In this document: one piece after another, positions 37,140 through 49,569 of the stretch
Numbering within the stretch: the first letter of the stretch is position 1
Layout of the letters: every line of letters starts with the position of its first letter
Source: Caenorhabditis elegans
Lineage: Eukaryota > Nematoda > Chromadorea > Rhabditida > Rhabditidae
Length of the DNA: 64,000 bases
Reading direction: 5' to 3'
NCBI RefSeq assembly: GCF_000002985.6
Contig: NC_003284.9
Location: 6,510,001-6,574,000, forward strand
Made by a program: the position numbers and the translations under genes
The notes under the pieces: generated by a model
What the model saw: only the letters and a program-made list of their open reading frames with translations
Databases searched by the model: none
Told to the model about the DNA's origin: nothing

Positions 37140-37669
37140 AGTCCATTAGTCGGGTGCTTCTGCACCGCCCATTATAGCTGTTATAGCTAATTGTATCTAA
37201 AAATGGCAACCTACCGCAAAAGTATTAGTGTGATGTCAAAGAATGGGAAGAATAAGAAATTTGGGACTTTTCGGGAACGTTTTTTCAAGGGACATTCGAT
37301 TTTTTAAAGCAACATTGTTCAAAAAACATTAGCACTTTCCAATTTCAAAAATTAAGATTCTTGAAAATTGATGTTCTGAATGAGCCATTCATTCAGATTT
37401 CAAATTTTGAGCAAAAATTGTGAGGTGTACAGTCAAAAAGTGTACTTTAGAAAAATCAAAGTGTCTGAACAAAGTATCCAAAAAAAATTTTACAATTCTT
37501 ACTATTAGAGAATATATTTTTTAAACATCAAAATGTACAAATTAAATGCTATGCATTTATACTTTAAAAATTTCAAAATAATTCTTTTTTCTAGTATATC
37601 AATTTGGGCATATTGTAATTTTCAGATCACCTAAAATTCGCGTTCCGGAGCACAAAGAAAAGCCGAATT

Positions 37670-37870
37670 GGTACTTGTGTATTACATGCCCTCACTTTCA
37701 CAGTATTTTTTTGAGTTAATAACAATGAAAACGTGTGCCACATTTTTTTCACTTTTAGGCTTAGAAAATAACTTCTAAGCTTGAAGGGGAAAAATGTAAA
37801 TTGCGTTAATTGGAGAAATTAATGAAGATTTAATTAATTTTAAAATAAGGGCATATAATCCACAAGTACC
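37670..37870. mobile_element. 201-bp palindromic MITE, diverged subfamily
   Basis: The element starts GGTACTTGTGTATTACATGC and ends in CACAAGTACC. The two termini match as inverted repeats over about 23 bases with few differences. It is exactly 201 bp, like the copies at 22444 and 54806. Flanks are GCCGAATT (37662-37669) and GCCGAATG (37871-37878), an 8-bp duplication with one mismatch. A GGCTTAG...CTAAGC stem lies inside. The inner arms differ from the other copies, so this is a sister subfamily. Confidence 0.75.
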
Positions 37871-40524
37871 GCCGAATGTGTCATCTATTAAATTCAACTT
37901 CAATTCGGTAAAGCAGACATCTCGTAGGCAAAATAATTAGGCAAAAAAATACGCAGTGCAGAGAAACGTTAAACCAAATCACATCGTTCTGATGTATTAT
38001 ACCAACAAAACTCCACAGCACAGCCAATTTGCAATATATTATACTTTGAAGTTATGCGTACATCGCAAATCAAGAGTAAATCCAGATTACTGAATCTAAT
38101 CTTGTATTTTTGAAATCATATTGGCACCTTGTTAAAATACTTTATAATAGTCATGCTCAATTACATAAATTCTTGAATTCACATAAGGGCTGCTGTAGTT
38201 TCTGATTTGTGACCAAAAAACCACAAAATGAAGTATTAAAGTCTTGATGACATCGCGCTTTAATTTCAAAATGTGGAAATTTGATACCACAAAACCAAAC
38301 GACATTGAGAGCGCCCACCCTTTCACGTTTTTCTACTTTGTTTGTGAAAAACTGTCAAAGTTGAATAGTCTCACTTTTTTCACTAGTTTTTCTTGCTTCC
38401 CAGAGTCTATAGATGAGCAAAAAACGTATGAAAAAAAACCTGGAAACGGAAGCAAACGTTTTTCGCTCGAATGAAACTTTCACAGCGAGACGGCATGTGC
38501 GGTATTATCGCATTCCATGTTTTAAACTTTCAAACGTTTTTTTTTCTTTTTCATTTTATTTACTCAATACTGACAAAACCGGCTGGTTCGATTGTTTTTT
38601 TGCACAGACAGCACCCTATTGTTGTGTTTTTCTTCCTCTTCCATTTACATCAGAAAGCGGAATTGGAATATGTACTCTCATTTCGCAATACTGAATTCAA
38701 TTTCTGCAGCGGCACACTTACTTAATTCAGAACCAGATGACCACATGTGGTCCGCAAGCCTGTTTCTTGAATTAACTTCTTACAAGACCTTTTTCATACC
38801 TTTGCATTTTTTCTACCATGCATCTTTTCTTAAAATTATAATTTTCAGCTCGCAATTAAAAAAATATATTTTGGTTTCGATTATAATTTGGGTTTATTAC
38901 TCACCAAAAAGTTTGTGCTTTTTTATCTGAAGGGGCAGCAATGGGGGTTACATACAAATACTCCAATAGGCAATGCATTTTAACTTTTTCGAATGAATCA
39001 AATCGCGAAAAACCGCAAAAAAACAGTATTTCAAAAGAGGACCAGCTAAAAATCTTACAACATTTTCTTGTAGCGGGTCGAATTTAATTGTTCCAGTGTC
39101 ACTTAAAAATTTACTGTTATGCCAAAAAAAAGCAAAAGAAGATGAAAATTGAAGTCAACTGAACTTGAGAGAGGAGGCCAAATCATTTTTGGACATTTTT
39201 GACTATTTTAATATTCAAAACTAAATCAAAATGCTGACAAAGATATATAACGGTTGAAACTTACTCGTAGAATACACAAAAGCTATAATTTTAGCACAAA
39301 AACGAATAAACCGCTCGAACCATGCAGCATTAATCTTTTAATCTAAGTGATGTCACATTACAAAGTTTATTTAAAAAAATATATTTGCATCAATTTTCGA
39401 TCTCTGATACTGCACTTTAATTGTTTATTGCTCTAACAAATGATGGAAACTAGACAGACAAGGATCAAGGAGTTTCTTTCATCATAGTTTATTAATCAAA
39501 TGAAGCAGAACAAGCATAAACTATAATCTAGGATAAAAATGACCTACTTATGATAAAGGAATTCGAAAAAATTTTGAAACCATTTTTTGAGAGTATTTTT
39601 TGTGCTGGCAGTTTAAGAGTTTATTGCGGAAAACAATAAATCATTGCGGGGAATCGGAAAAACTGAAAGTTACAAAAAATTATCAATATTGTTTTCTTAA
39701 AGTTACAGTTCAATCAAAAACCAGCCACTTGTCACTTAAGCTCTCTTCTCTCAATTTCATAAGTAGCATATAGTCAAGAGTTCGTTCTTTATTATTTTGT
39801 GCGGGGAGAATCAAATGTGTCTGTGTCTCATTGACAATCCACACTCTACTTGCTGATTCCATGTGTGTACGTTTGCATTGATATTTTGGAAGGCAAATAT
39901 GAAAGGTTATTCGGCCGTCTGCAATGTGGAAAAACTAGGCAAATGTATGTATCTCTTTCTTTCACCCATGCCATTTCTAGTCATGTTCGCCGTATTCACT
40001 TGAAATGCCGTTATTTTTATATTCGTTTAAATAATTTTTGAGTAGCTTTGATACAATCCTTCTTAATCAAAATTGCAATGTATCAAATGCAGAACTTGTG
40101 TGAAAAGTGAAAGTTGAAAATCGGAACTTTGAATTTTTTTAAATTTAAAATTACGTACAGTGATATTTAATCACTATGCTCCAGAATAAAAACCCGTACA
40201 CAGTATATTTTTTGCTCGATGGCCAAAATGTCTCTGTCATTGAATTTCCATGGAAATGTCATTTTTTGAATGAGTGTCATAGTATTCAATTTCTTTTTTT
40301 TTATTCCAAGAAAGAAAATCATACACTTTCATATGTTTCAAAAAAACTCATAAACTAAAACAATATACAGATTAGTAGAATAATTACAAGAAACTATTTC
40401 AGCCCGCTTTGCCCATGTTTTATGTTACAACGAACTTTTCATTTCTGTTTTGATTAGAGCCCGATATTTTCCAAAGACCATAATAAAACGTTTATGTGTA
40501 TCTATTTTGCAAAAATTAAAAAAA

Positions 40525-40557
40525 AAGGACTGATTGTTTTTTAAACAATCAGTCCTT
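40525..40557. repeat. Perfect 15-bp hairpin with TTT loop
   Basis: AAGGACTGATTGTTT, then TTT, then the exact reverse complement AAACAATCAGTCCTT. It is too short and too perfect for a usual miRNA precursor; function is unknown. Confidence 0.9.
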
Positions 40558-42359
40558 CCGCGCAAACAAGTGACGTCATTTTCGACATTTTTGTTTATTC
40601 CAGCGTGCACAGATTGAGTTTTTGTAGTTTTCGGATTAGGAAATTACCATTTCTAAGCTTAAAAAGGGAAAATTGACATATTAAATCTTCACTCGACTCT
40701 ACTGCTCATTTAAATTAACTTACGTAAAGAAATTTAAACTTGGAATGTTTAATGAAAAAACATTCAATAGAAGCTTTCAATAGTTGTTTATGAAAAATTT
40801 TACAATGGGTACATTTAGAAAAAGGGCTCATGAAATACAGGCACGCCAGTGAAGAATATATTGATTGCTAATTAGGTGTTTATTGAAATTGAATTGGTTA
40901 TTTTATATTTTTATACTCAGAAATAGTTTTGTCCAAACCAGCTTAGAAATACAAAAGTTTCTAAATGTATTTTTTAACTAAAAAAATTAAATCTATACTT
41001 AAATTTTTATAATTCTATACAATTCAGTTTATTATTATCCATAATTGGTGCTAGTGTTTATTTACGTCACAAAATGTCTGTCCATGAGTGTTTTCACAAT
41101 TTCATTAAAAACACACACAGCTTATTTTTACCCGCCGCGTTTCATTACTCGCTATGCGACCGGGCATGAATGTGTGAAAATGGTTGAACATGAAACCGGC
41201 GCCTAACATGATTATACGTCTCTCATGATTCGATCAATAAACGAACGCGACATTGCGTCGAAGGCCGGTCGGCCAAAAGATCTATTGCGTCTGTGTCTAG
41301 AAAGAAATAGCACTTGTTGTGCGTGCCCCCTCCTCGCCTTCTCCAATTCGGCCTCTCCCTCGACGTTTTGCTTTCTTTTTTTGTTCTTTCCCTCTCCTAG
41401 CTCTCACCAATCTAAACATTTAACCCCGCTCTCACGCACTAACCGTATTGAGCATTGTGTTCAAATGGCTGCTTTTGGGGTTCTTTGTCTTTCTTGTCAA
41501 ATTATATTTCTTTCACTTTTTGACAACTTTTTATTTTGAAAATTGAACATCCTAATTTGGGTTTCCAGTTTCGCAAACTCATTACTATACTACAGTGCTG
41601 TATATCACACTGGCGGAGACTCAGATCAGAATGGTATTCTATCAAACGTCTTAGACATTCTCGCGTTCAAAACTTTTCTGACCTTAAAAAATATCAATAC
41701 TATACAAATATTGACCCCTCATATTTGCGATCCACAGTTTTCCACATGTTTTCAAGTGCGATCCTCCAGTACAAAAAAAGACATAACGTTTATCAGTTGC
41801 GGTGACATCACCAGATTTATCAGACATTTTCACGCTCACACGCATTTCCAATCAGTTGCTATCTTTCACCTCATTTGTTCCAACAAAACGATTGTTAAAA
41901 AATCGTCATCGGAAATGGGTCGAATCAGTAGTAGTTGGCCAATGTTCCTGCCATGACTCACTTACCATCATTTATCGTCCCTCTCTTCATGATTATAATT
42001 CGTTTCTGTGTTTCTCTAGATCTCTCAATTTGTTTCCAACTCTACCTACCGACTTGCGTGAACTTAAGCCTCGCTGAATCATTCTACAACAAAAAAAGTT
42101 CCAGTAGTACCATTGATTGAAAATTTTCTTTAGAAGTGAAAAGTATGGTTTGTGGTTTTAAAGGGTGTTGGTGTTGAGTTGAACTTTTTTATAGAACTGA
42201 TAAGCTCCACAACCATGTGATTTGCAAAATATTGATTACGAGCTTGAGGGGCTGTTTCTAGCTTTTTTCCCGTTTGTAGACTTTTTTGTTGAAAATATTT
42301 AAGGAGAACTGTCACATGTAAAGATGTTACACTAATTTTTATGTCTTCTGAATACAGAA

Positions 42360-42550
42360 AATGAAAACGTACCTATGTAGTAGCAGTACCGCTCTATTTA
42401 AAAAAAGGTAATCTAATCGGAACGTGAGATAATATTTCTTTTTAGGTTTAGAAAACCGCCATTTTAAAGCTAAACATTGTAAAAACGGCCATGGTAATTT
42501 TTTTGGAACTGAGAAAATGTTTTATGGTACGGCTACTAACGGCTATAAGT
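42360..42550. mobile_element. Degenerate inverted-repeat element, MITE relative
   Basis: GTAGCAGTACC near 42381 and GGTACGGCTAC near 42527 are near-perfect inverted ends. A TAGGTTTAG...AAGCTAAAC stem in between resembles the GGCTTAG...CTAAGCC core of the 201-bp family. The boundaries are blurred. Confidence 0.35.
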
Positions 42551-42985
42551 ATTTATTTAAAAAAACTATTTCAGTATCAATGCGGAAAAATAGATCCACT
42601 AAGATTATTTTTTCGTTTTTTTCTGTTTTTGTAGTGTATTGTGGCCAAAAAGAACACTTTAAAGCAAAACTCGTGAAAGAAAATGCCCTACTTTAAATGT
42701 TAGAGCAATGAAAAAAGCTCGCTTCCAATTTTTCATAACCCTTACTTGGTTTTTTATTATAACAAACAAAACATCAATCGCTAGAAATTGACATAATCAA
42801 ATTTTGATTAAAAAAATAAATAATGCGTCTTATTATAAAAGTAATTGCTCGTTTTTTTTCGTCCACTAAGATGTTCAAAATAGAGTGTAGGGAGCAACTG
42901 ATCTTTTTCGATAGTTTTACATAATCGTTCGATAGCCTGTCTTTCATCACAATGTTGGAAAAGATGTTTCCATGCCCTGTCATTA

Positions 42986-43094
42986 TTGCGAAACGGGTGC
43001 CGGAGTCGCAATTTTCTCCGAGTCATTTTCTGTATAGAATGAAAAAAAGAGAGGAAGAGAAAAACACATGTCTCCCGTCTCATCTTCATTCCGG
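42986..43094 (+). promoter_or_regulatory. Candidate C/EBP-like and ETS-like site cluster upstream of svh-2
   Basis: TTGCGAAA (42986-42993) fits the C/EBP half-site form TTGCGNAA, with a second ATTGCGA on the minus strand at 43006-43012. CCGGAA, an ETS core, lies on the minus strand at 43089-43094. All are within about 330 bases of the svh-2 start. This is a match to short words only; the functional link is inferred from reported ETS-4/CEBP-1 control of svh-2. Confidence 0.35.
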
Positions 43095-43285
43095 ACCTCT
43101 TGCTCCACTCTTTTTTTTTATTTTCTCTCTTCCTTCTTTTAAAAATGTTTGAATTTTTCAAATTTTGTCATGTTTTGTAGTTTGAACGTCTATCAGTTTT
43201 CCCACAAAACTTTGGAATTTAATTAGATTAAAAGGGATTTTTTATCACTCAACAAAAAACTTTTAATATGTAGCGCCCAACTTCC

Positions 43286-43287
43286 AG
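43286..43287 (+). promoter_or_regulatory. Probable spliced-leader acceptor of svh-2
   Basis: CCCAACTTCCAG ends at 43287, 28 bases upstream of the ATG at 43316, with no candidate upstream exon. Confidence 0.45.
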
Positions 43288-43315
43288 GGACATCATGTCT
43301 TGCGGATAATCAAAA

Positions 43316-46300
43316 ATGGTACTCGGCTCGTCGCAAAGTTCGGCGAAGGAGCTGACCACTCAAAGTTCCATTTTCCGCTTCTTGGTGCTCTTGCTGTGCT
43401 TCACTTCTGCAACTGGCGGGCAAATCAACGGGAAACTCCTCAACGGCAATGGTGTTTTTGTGTCCAGAGACGAGCTGCAGAACAAAAATGTGAGGTTTTT
43501 TGTGAATAGCTTTATTCAAAACTTAATTTATCTTTGATCAAAAGTCTTGACAAGTTTGACCCAAAAATTAAATGCGGTCCAAATTTAATTTTCTCAACTC
43601 TTGTCTAACTTTTGCCTAAGGTTCGCCAGTTTCTGAACTATAATGCAACAAAGCGTTGTCGCCAAACGTTGATTATTTTTTGAACCTAGTTAAAAACGCA
43701 CAGTTCAAAAACCATTACTAAGATATGTAATTCAACTTAAATTCACTTAGGCATGATCAAATATCATAATAACAAACATTCCAAATGTTTTTCTGATTTT
43801 TTGAAAAATTTTCAGTGAGAGTATTGGAAAATTACCAAATTTTTCGAACAGTGTAGTATTTTTTTAAAAATTCGAGAACAGGTTCAGGTTTGAATCCATA
43901 TAATGTTCTAATATAATAAGTATGATTAGATCATAAGAAAAAAAATCGTTTTGTTGGCTTTCAAATTTATTGTAGATAAGATCTGAGTCTTCACCGCTTT
44001 TTATTTCGCCACATTAAAAATAAAAAAAAAACAATGATATTTAGTCATTTAAGAAACATGTGAGTGGTTTTGAAGAATTTCAGAATTGACCTATAAAAAA
44101 TAAAAGTCAACAATTGTGTTTTAAAGGTGCTGGGTGTAATCACTGGATTTGATCTACTTGTTGTCGCTACTCATTCGCGATTTCAGGTCTTTGAAAATAA
44201 TGAAGAACGTGAGTAATTTTTTTTTTCACTTGTTTCCGGTTATCAAACGTCTGTCTGTTTGCAGGTAGAACAGTTGGCCATGTATCACTTGATATGCATC
44301 CACGCACCAAGTTTTTGGAATTGAAGCTCTTCTCGAAATCTGAAATATTTTACTGCGATGAGTCAAGCTGCGGGTATCTATTTTTGCTTTGTTGTAAATT
44401 TTTCAATTTCAATTTTTCAGGTTATGTACATACTCCGGTGTTACATCATCGTGCTCAACATTTATGCTGAACGGAGATGAGCCAAAAATTCAAGAGATCT
44501 TAAGTTCGAGTGCTGTGAAAATAGAGAATTTAGGGCAAATAATGTTAGCAATTTCATTTAAAAATGAGGAAGATCCAGACAACCCAAGAACAATGATTTT
44601 ACGATATAATGCTCAAGACACTGGGTATTTTATAATTGTCTGAGATAATTTTAATAAGGTTGATTACAGAACTGTTATCCCAACAGCGTATCATGCCGAT
44701 TCAAGTTTTATTCACAACAACCATGCCCTTACTGGTTTTGAAAGGGAAGGATTTGTATACTTCGTGATGACTGCAAGCCAAATCTTTGAGCCAGAAGTAT
44801 TTTTACACGATCAGTCAAATAACAAAGTTACGGTCACAAAAGTCATTAGATTCTGCGCGACAGATCAAACTGCAGACTTGGCATCAAAAATCTCAATTTT
44901 AGTTGGTTGCGATCAAGAATGTAAAGTTTGAAATACCAAAACTAAATTTTTATTGATAAAATTTCAGTTAGAAATATAAGTTCCCGGGGTGAGACTGCTG
45001 TTTATGATCATGCAAATGATCTAATCAACATTGTGATGTTCAATCACACATCTATGGTTTGTTTTATAAAGTGATGCGTTTTTCATTGAACCTATATATT
45101 TTAAGAACCACTTAATGTGTCGCTTCAAAATGGCCAACATTGAAAAACGATTCAAAACTATTTGGAGTACCTGCCAAGAAACTTCATTTTCTGGCAGTAC
45201 CGCAAAGACAACCCGTTGCAAGTACCCACAAATTTTTGATCAAATGAAGGTAAAAAAGGGCTGCTTGACGTATAGTCGATTGGACGATGAATCATCACCA
45301 ACTCTTTGCGTGCGATATGGGGTAGGTGCATGTTTTCTATGCGAATTAAAACTTAAAAATTGCAGAGAGGCGATGCTCTGGACAATTGTCAGCTTCACAC
45401 TGCCAAAAGTAACAGCTATCGGTACGGATGGTTGGAAGATTATAATGTTTTGCAAGGAGAGCTCATGATGAGGTATATCGCTTGTTGAAAGAAAATTTTA
45501 AAAATTGCAAAAAATTGAGTTAGCCTCATATAAAGTTTTCGACACACTGCCGCAGTTTCTTGACATGGCTAAAGAGAATAATTTTGGTTTAGAAGTTGCG
45601 ACCAATTGCCGAGTTCACCACTTCTCTTGAAATATACTAAAATATTTTCAGAATTCCTTATCCTTTCTTTGGAATCGCTGAATCTTTAATAACTGATGGA
45701 AAGTCATATTTTGCCGCCGTCTCGGGAGAGTTTGATATGTCAGATGTTTTAAGGGTATGCATTTTTCACATCACGAAATTGCTTTCAAAATTGTTTTTTA
45801 GTTTTCGGCATCCGAATCTGCAGATATTCGTCCACACTGGAGAACCAACATCTCAGTTGTCGGAAAATTCTCTATCACAAAAACAAAGGAAAATCAGCTA
45901 CTCTACACTACGGTCGAAGGAGTAAGTGTTTTAAGAAAATGTTTTGAACAAAAATTAAATTTTTAGCTGCAAAGTTTGGATATTTCATGCAAAGGGCTAT
46001 ATCCAAATTGTCAGACACTGCGTCAAGGTGGATGGGAAGATCCTTTAGAGTGTTCCTGGTGCGCTGATGACAACGCACAGCGAACCATTACTTCTTCAGA
46101 AGTCAGCAGCTGCAAAAATAATTTGAAGCACGAGTGTCCACCAAGTATGCGATGGGTGAGTTTCCGTGTATCTTCAATAAAAATTTTAAAACTGTATTTT
46201 CAGATTCACAAGTACAATAATAACTCAGGATTTACTGCAGTTGTTGATGGCTTCCGTGCATTGAAAAATCCAAAGTTAAATGCCTGCGGAACAAATTGTG

Positions 46301-49095
46301 TAGTTACGGTTGTTGATTCTTCTAGGTAAATAAAAAAAAATAATCGTTTGTTTCTAAAATGCGTTTTGCAGTATTCAATGTGATACGAACCCAGATGAAG
46401 TCATCGGTGATTCATGCAAACAAGTATTTTTAAGCGGTATGATTGGGGACAAGAACTACTCTTTCCCTTTTGACTATCAACAAGCTGATCGAGGGACTCA
46501 AACAGATGTGAAGAATAGTCAAGTTGACGATAAGAAGGGTAGTAGTCCTGGATGGAAGATCGCAATTGCTATTATCTCGGTGATGACGATTATTCTGATT
46601 GTCGCTATAATCGTCTACTACATGAGGAATCGATTCCCCAGAATTAAAACTCATGTCAGACCGCCAATTGGTCAACGTATTGAGAACGAGTACGATATGG
46701 GACACATGGCTGGAAGGCAGGCTCAGCTAGCAATTAACGGAGACAACTACGTTAAAGTTTTTAGGTAGGTCTATATTTTCTGGAGGATTGTCGAAATTGG
46801 CTTAAGTTTTCATTTGGTTAAAAGTGTATTTTTTCCCATACTGCGAGTATTTTTTAAAGTGTTCCCTTCCATAAGTTTCGTAAGATGATTCCAAAAAATG
46901 AGATAAAAACCTTTCGACGACATCCAATAGCCGCAGAACTTAAAAAAAAGTTATCGTAAATATTCTCCCAATACTTTTAACACACCACGATTATTATTGT
47001 TTTTCAGAAGCATGCGTCCCGATCTCAAAGTTGATTTCAAGAACCTGCGCGTTGACAAGTTGGATCCTATTGGCCAAGGTCATTATGGAGTTGTCTACAA
47101 AGCGATGTACTCACCATCCAAAAGTTTGGAGGAAAAAGTTGTTTGTAAATATCTGAAAGAAGGAAAAATTTCGGAATTTTATGAGGAAGGTAGACATTCC
47201 GTATTATTTGAAGCCTCTGAAAAAAAGCTCAAAACTTTCAGCAAGAACAATGTCTGAGTTTGACCATCCCAACATTCTCAAACTGATCGGTGTTGCACTA
47301 GATGATTCTTCCCATCTTCCAATTATAATTACCGAGTATATGGCAAAAGGCGATTTGAAGAGCTTTATCGAAAACGTGGAAAATACCATCAAAATGAGAG
47401 ATTTATTCGAATTCGCATTTGACATTGCGAAAGGAATGAATTATATGCATTCGAAGAAGTTTATTCATAGAGATCTTGCATGCAGAAATTGCTTGTTTGT
47501 TCATTTTTCTTTTTTTTCAAGATATTATATTAAAATTCCAGATTGGATGAGCACCTCCGAGTCAAGATTGCTGATTTTGGTCTCTGCAGAAAAGTGGATA
47601 TTGAAACGGAATTATATGTTCAAATGCACGAAAGAGACTTACCAGTGCGTTGGTTCCCGCCGGAAATATCCGAACAAGGGGTATGTCTAGGTTGCCCGGC
47701 ATTTGCACAGGTGTTGTATTTCTAAACGCAAAACAAAATACGATATAACCAAACGTGTACATTAATTGTTTTTCAGTTTGGCATAACATCCGATATCTGG
47801 TCGTTTGGAGTTGTTATCTGGGAACTGTTCACACGCGGATCTACACCGTACAGCAATATGGCTAGTTGGATATTGATTCTTCCATGGTTGAAGGAATCAG
47901 AGACAAACAGGCTACGGAAACCTCCATATTGTCCCGAGAAATTGTGAGTTATCGCCTGGAAAATGTTTAAAAGTTAAAATTAGGAATTAATTTAGAGAAT
48001 TTAAAGTCTCTAAAATAACTTTTATTGTATATTCTTTATTAGTACTGCAATCTCTATTAGTGCGGAACCTCTTCTTTTCATTTCAAAAGTTCTTAAAAAA
48101 GCCCCGGAAATGATTGCTGCACTAATAGAGAATATACAAGACTTTTTTACATTTTTAAAGAACAATTCTAGTGAAATAACAATTTTATGTACATTTGAAA
48201 TTTTACAAAACACTATACCCAGCTTTAAATTTTTGCTGAAACCACGTACGAGAGAAGTTTTTGCAAATCCAGGACGCCCTGTTTAGAGAGCCAAAAGAGT
48301 GAAGTGTCGTTTTGCGGTTGAAATTTAACACTGATAACCGATAGATTTTCGAGTTTGTATTCATAAATTTACTTAAAATCCGGTAATTTTCAAAAACAAT
48401 GTCAATATTGTTATCAGGTTTTAAGGGATATATTTATCATCTATAAAAAATGTTGGTCATAACCGTTACCCGCATTTAAAATAAACAACAATTTTCAGAT
48501 ACACCGACGTGATGTTGGCTTGTTGGAAAGCAAATCCTGCCGAACGGCCGCAGTTTAGCGACCTCGTGACTATCATTCCAAACGTTGTGAAGTATATGGA
48601 AGGATATGATCGCTCACAGTTACAAGCTGGTTATGAGCGAGTAAGTAGTAGGTGCTGCTTGCTTTTCTTTCGTTTCTAACATAATTGAGTTACCCATGCA
48701 ACAATTTCCCTCTGACATTGATTTCCAAAAATAGGTTAAGGGTTACTGAATTAAAATTTTTTGTTTCATTTCACAAAAATGGATTATGTTTTCTGGTTAA
48801 AGTAATTGTTGAACCTGTGTTACTTTCCATGAGCTTTTTACCACAATAATATCAATAGAAAACCACAAACTTTATTTATCATTTCAGGTTTCTGAGCTTG
48901 TCACGTCACGACCCAGCATTTCCAATTTATCAGAATGAGATGCCAAACACACCTCTCCTAGCAAACTGTCAAAACGATACTAACGATTCCAAAACTCTTG
49001 CCGAGCTTCCATCCGACAGTCCTTCAACTTCAACTGCAATTCCACAGAGCACTCCTTACCAATTATTGAGTGAATGCTCAGAGACATCGGTCTAA
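43316..49095 (+). CDS. svh-2: Met-like receptor tyrosine kinase with Sema domain
   Basis: Nineteen exons: 43316-43489, 44127-44208, 44265-44373, 44421-44624, 44670-44920, 44968-45056, 45106-45321, 45366-45472, 45652-45754, 45802-45921, 45967-46155, 46204-46325, 46372-46764, 47008-47189, 47242-47494, 47542-47680, 47777-47943, 48499-48651 and 48888-49095, giving 1086 residues. Order: signal peptide (about 20-35), Sema-like region (about 60-480), cysteine-rich PSI region (about 488-545), transmembrane helix (652-674) and kinase (about 735-1005). The kinase has GQGHYG, HRDLACRN with Asp858, DFG at 876-878, PVRWFPPE and SDIWSFGVVIWELFTRG, so it should be active. The activation loop has a single Tyr (TELYVQMHE) where Met has two. 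Exon 2 uses an unusual TTTTAAAG acceptor. From memory, SVH-2 is the receptor for the HGF-like SVH-1 and drives JNK-dependent axon regeneration. Confidence 0.92.
48025..48139. mobile_element. Inverted-repeat element in an svh-2 intron
   Basis: TTGTATATTCTTTATTAGT at the left pairs with ACTAATAGAGAATATACAA at the right with one mismatch. It lies in the 555-bp intron 47944-48498 and belongs with the element at 1760-1876. Confidence 0.7.
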
Positions 49096-49486
49096 GTCAT
49101 CCAAGTTCACGAGGTAGATTTCTGTTAGTTCCGCGTTCAGTTTCAATATTCATGTAAACTTTTCTTCCACGACTTTGTAATTGCGCACCACCTTTCGTCC
49201 CATTCATTTTCAATATGAAAATCAATCAAAAGTTATTTTTTGCAATCAATCCGATTCTGTCCCGAGTTACTGGTACTTTCTTTGTGATTTGTATCCTTAT
49301 GAATACTTCTTTTTGCATTTGTATTTTCCATCTTCCGTCTTATTGCTCCAGCGGTTCTAGTTGACAATTTGTTTGCGGGTTTGATACACATATACTTTTC
49401 TTTTTTCATCCTGTTCTCCTTTTCTATGTACTTTTTTCACATGGAAGTAAATCAATCAAATTGAAATGAGCATATTTTACAGATAG

Positions 49487-49492
49487 AATAAA
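49487..49492 (+). terminator. svh-2 polyadenylation signal
   Basis: AATAAA within AGAATAAAATAAAAATAAAA, about 390 bases after the svh-2 stop and 80 bases before the stop of the convergent gene. Confidence 0.5.
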
Positions 49493-49569
49493 ATAAAAAT
49501 AAAAAAAAACAAATGATGACATGAAATAAATAAATGGCATAAGTTAAGTGGCAATAGGGAAGAATACAC

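Larger units (their letters stand above)
33984..43315. other. 9.3-kb gene-poor interval upstream of svh-2
   Basis: No solid gene was found. The interval contains a 201-bp MITE (37670-37870), a degenerate relative near 42360-42550, short tandem repeats (35614-35645, 36155-36184), a perfect hairpin (40525-40557) and one coding-like ORF (36867-37139). The last few hundred bases hold C/EBP-like and ETS-like words and should include the svh-2 promoter. Confidence 0.5.

Noticed and set aside
40425-40610. Hairpin region considered as a miRNA precursor
   Set aside because: The stem is only 15 bp and perfect with a 3-base loop; worm precursors have longer, imperfect stems.
41543-41956. 137-codon ORF on the plus strand upstream of svh-2
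   Set aside because: Long but compositionally random, overlapped by other open frames, with no leader acceptor or domain. It is most likely chance.
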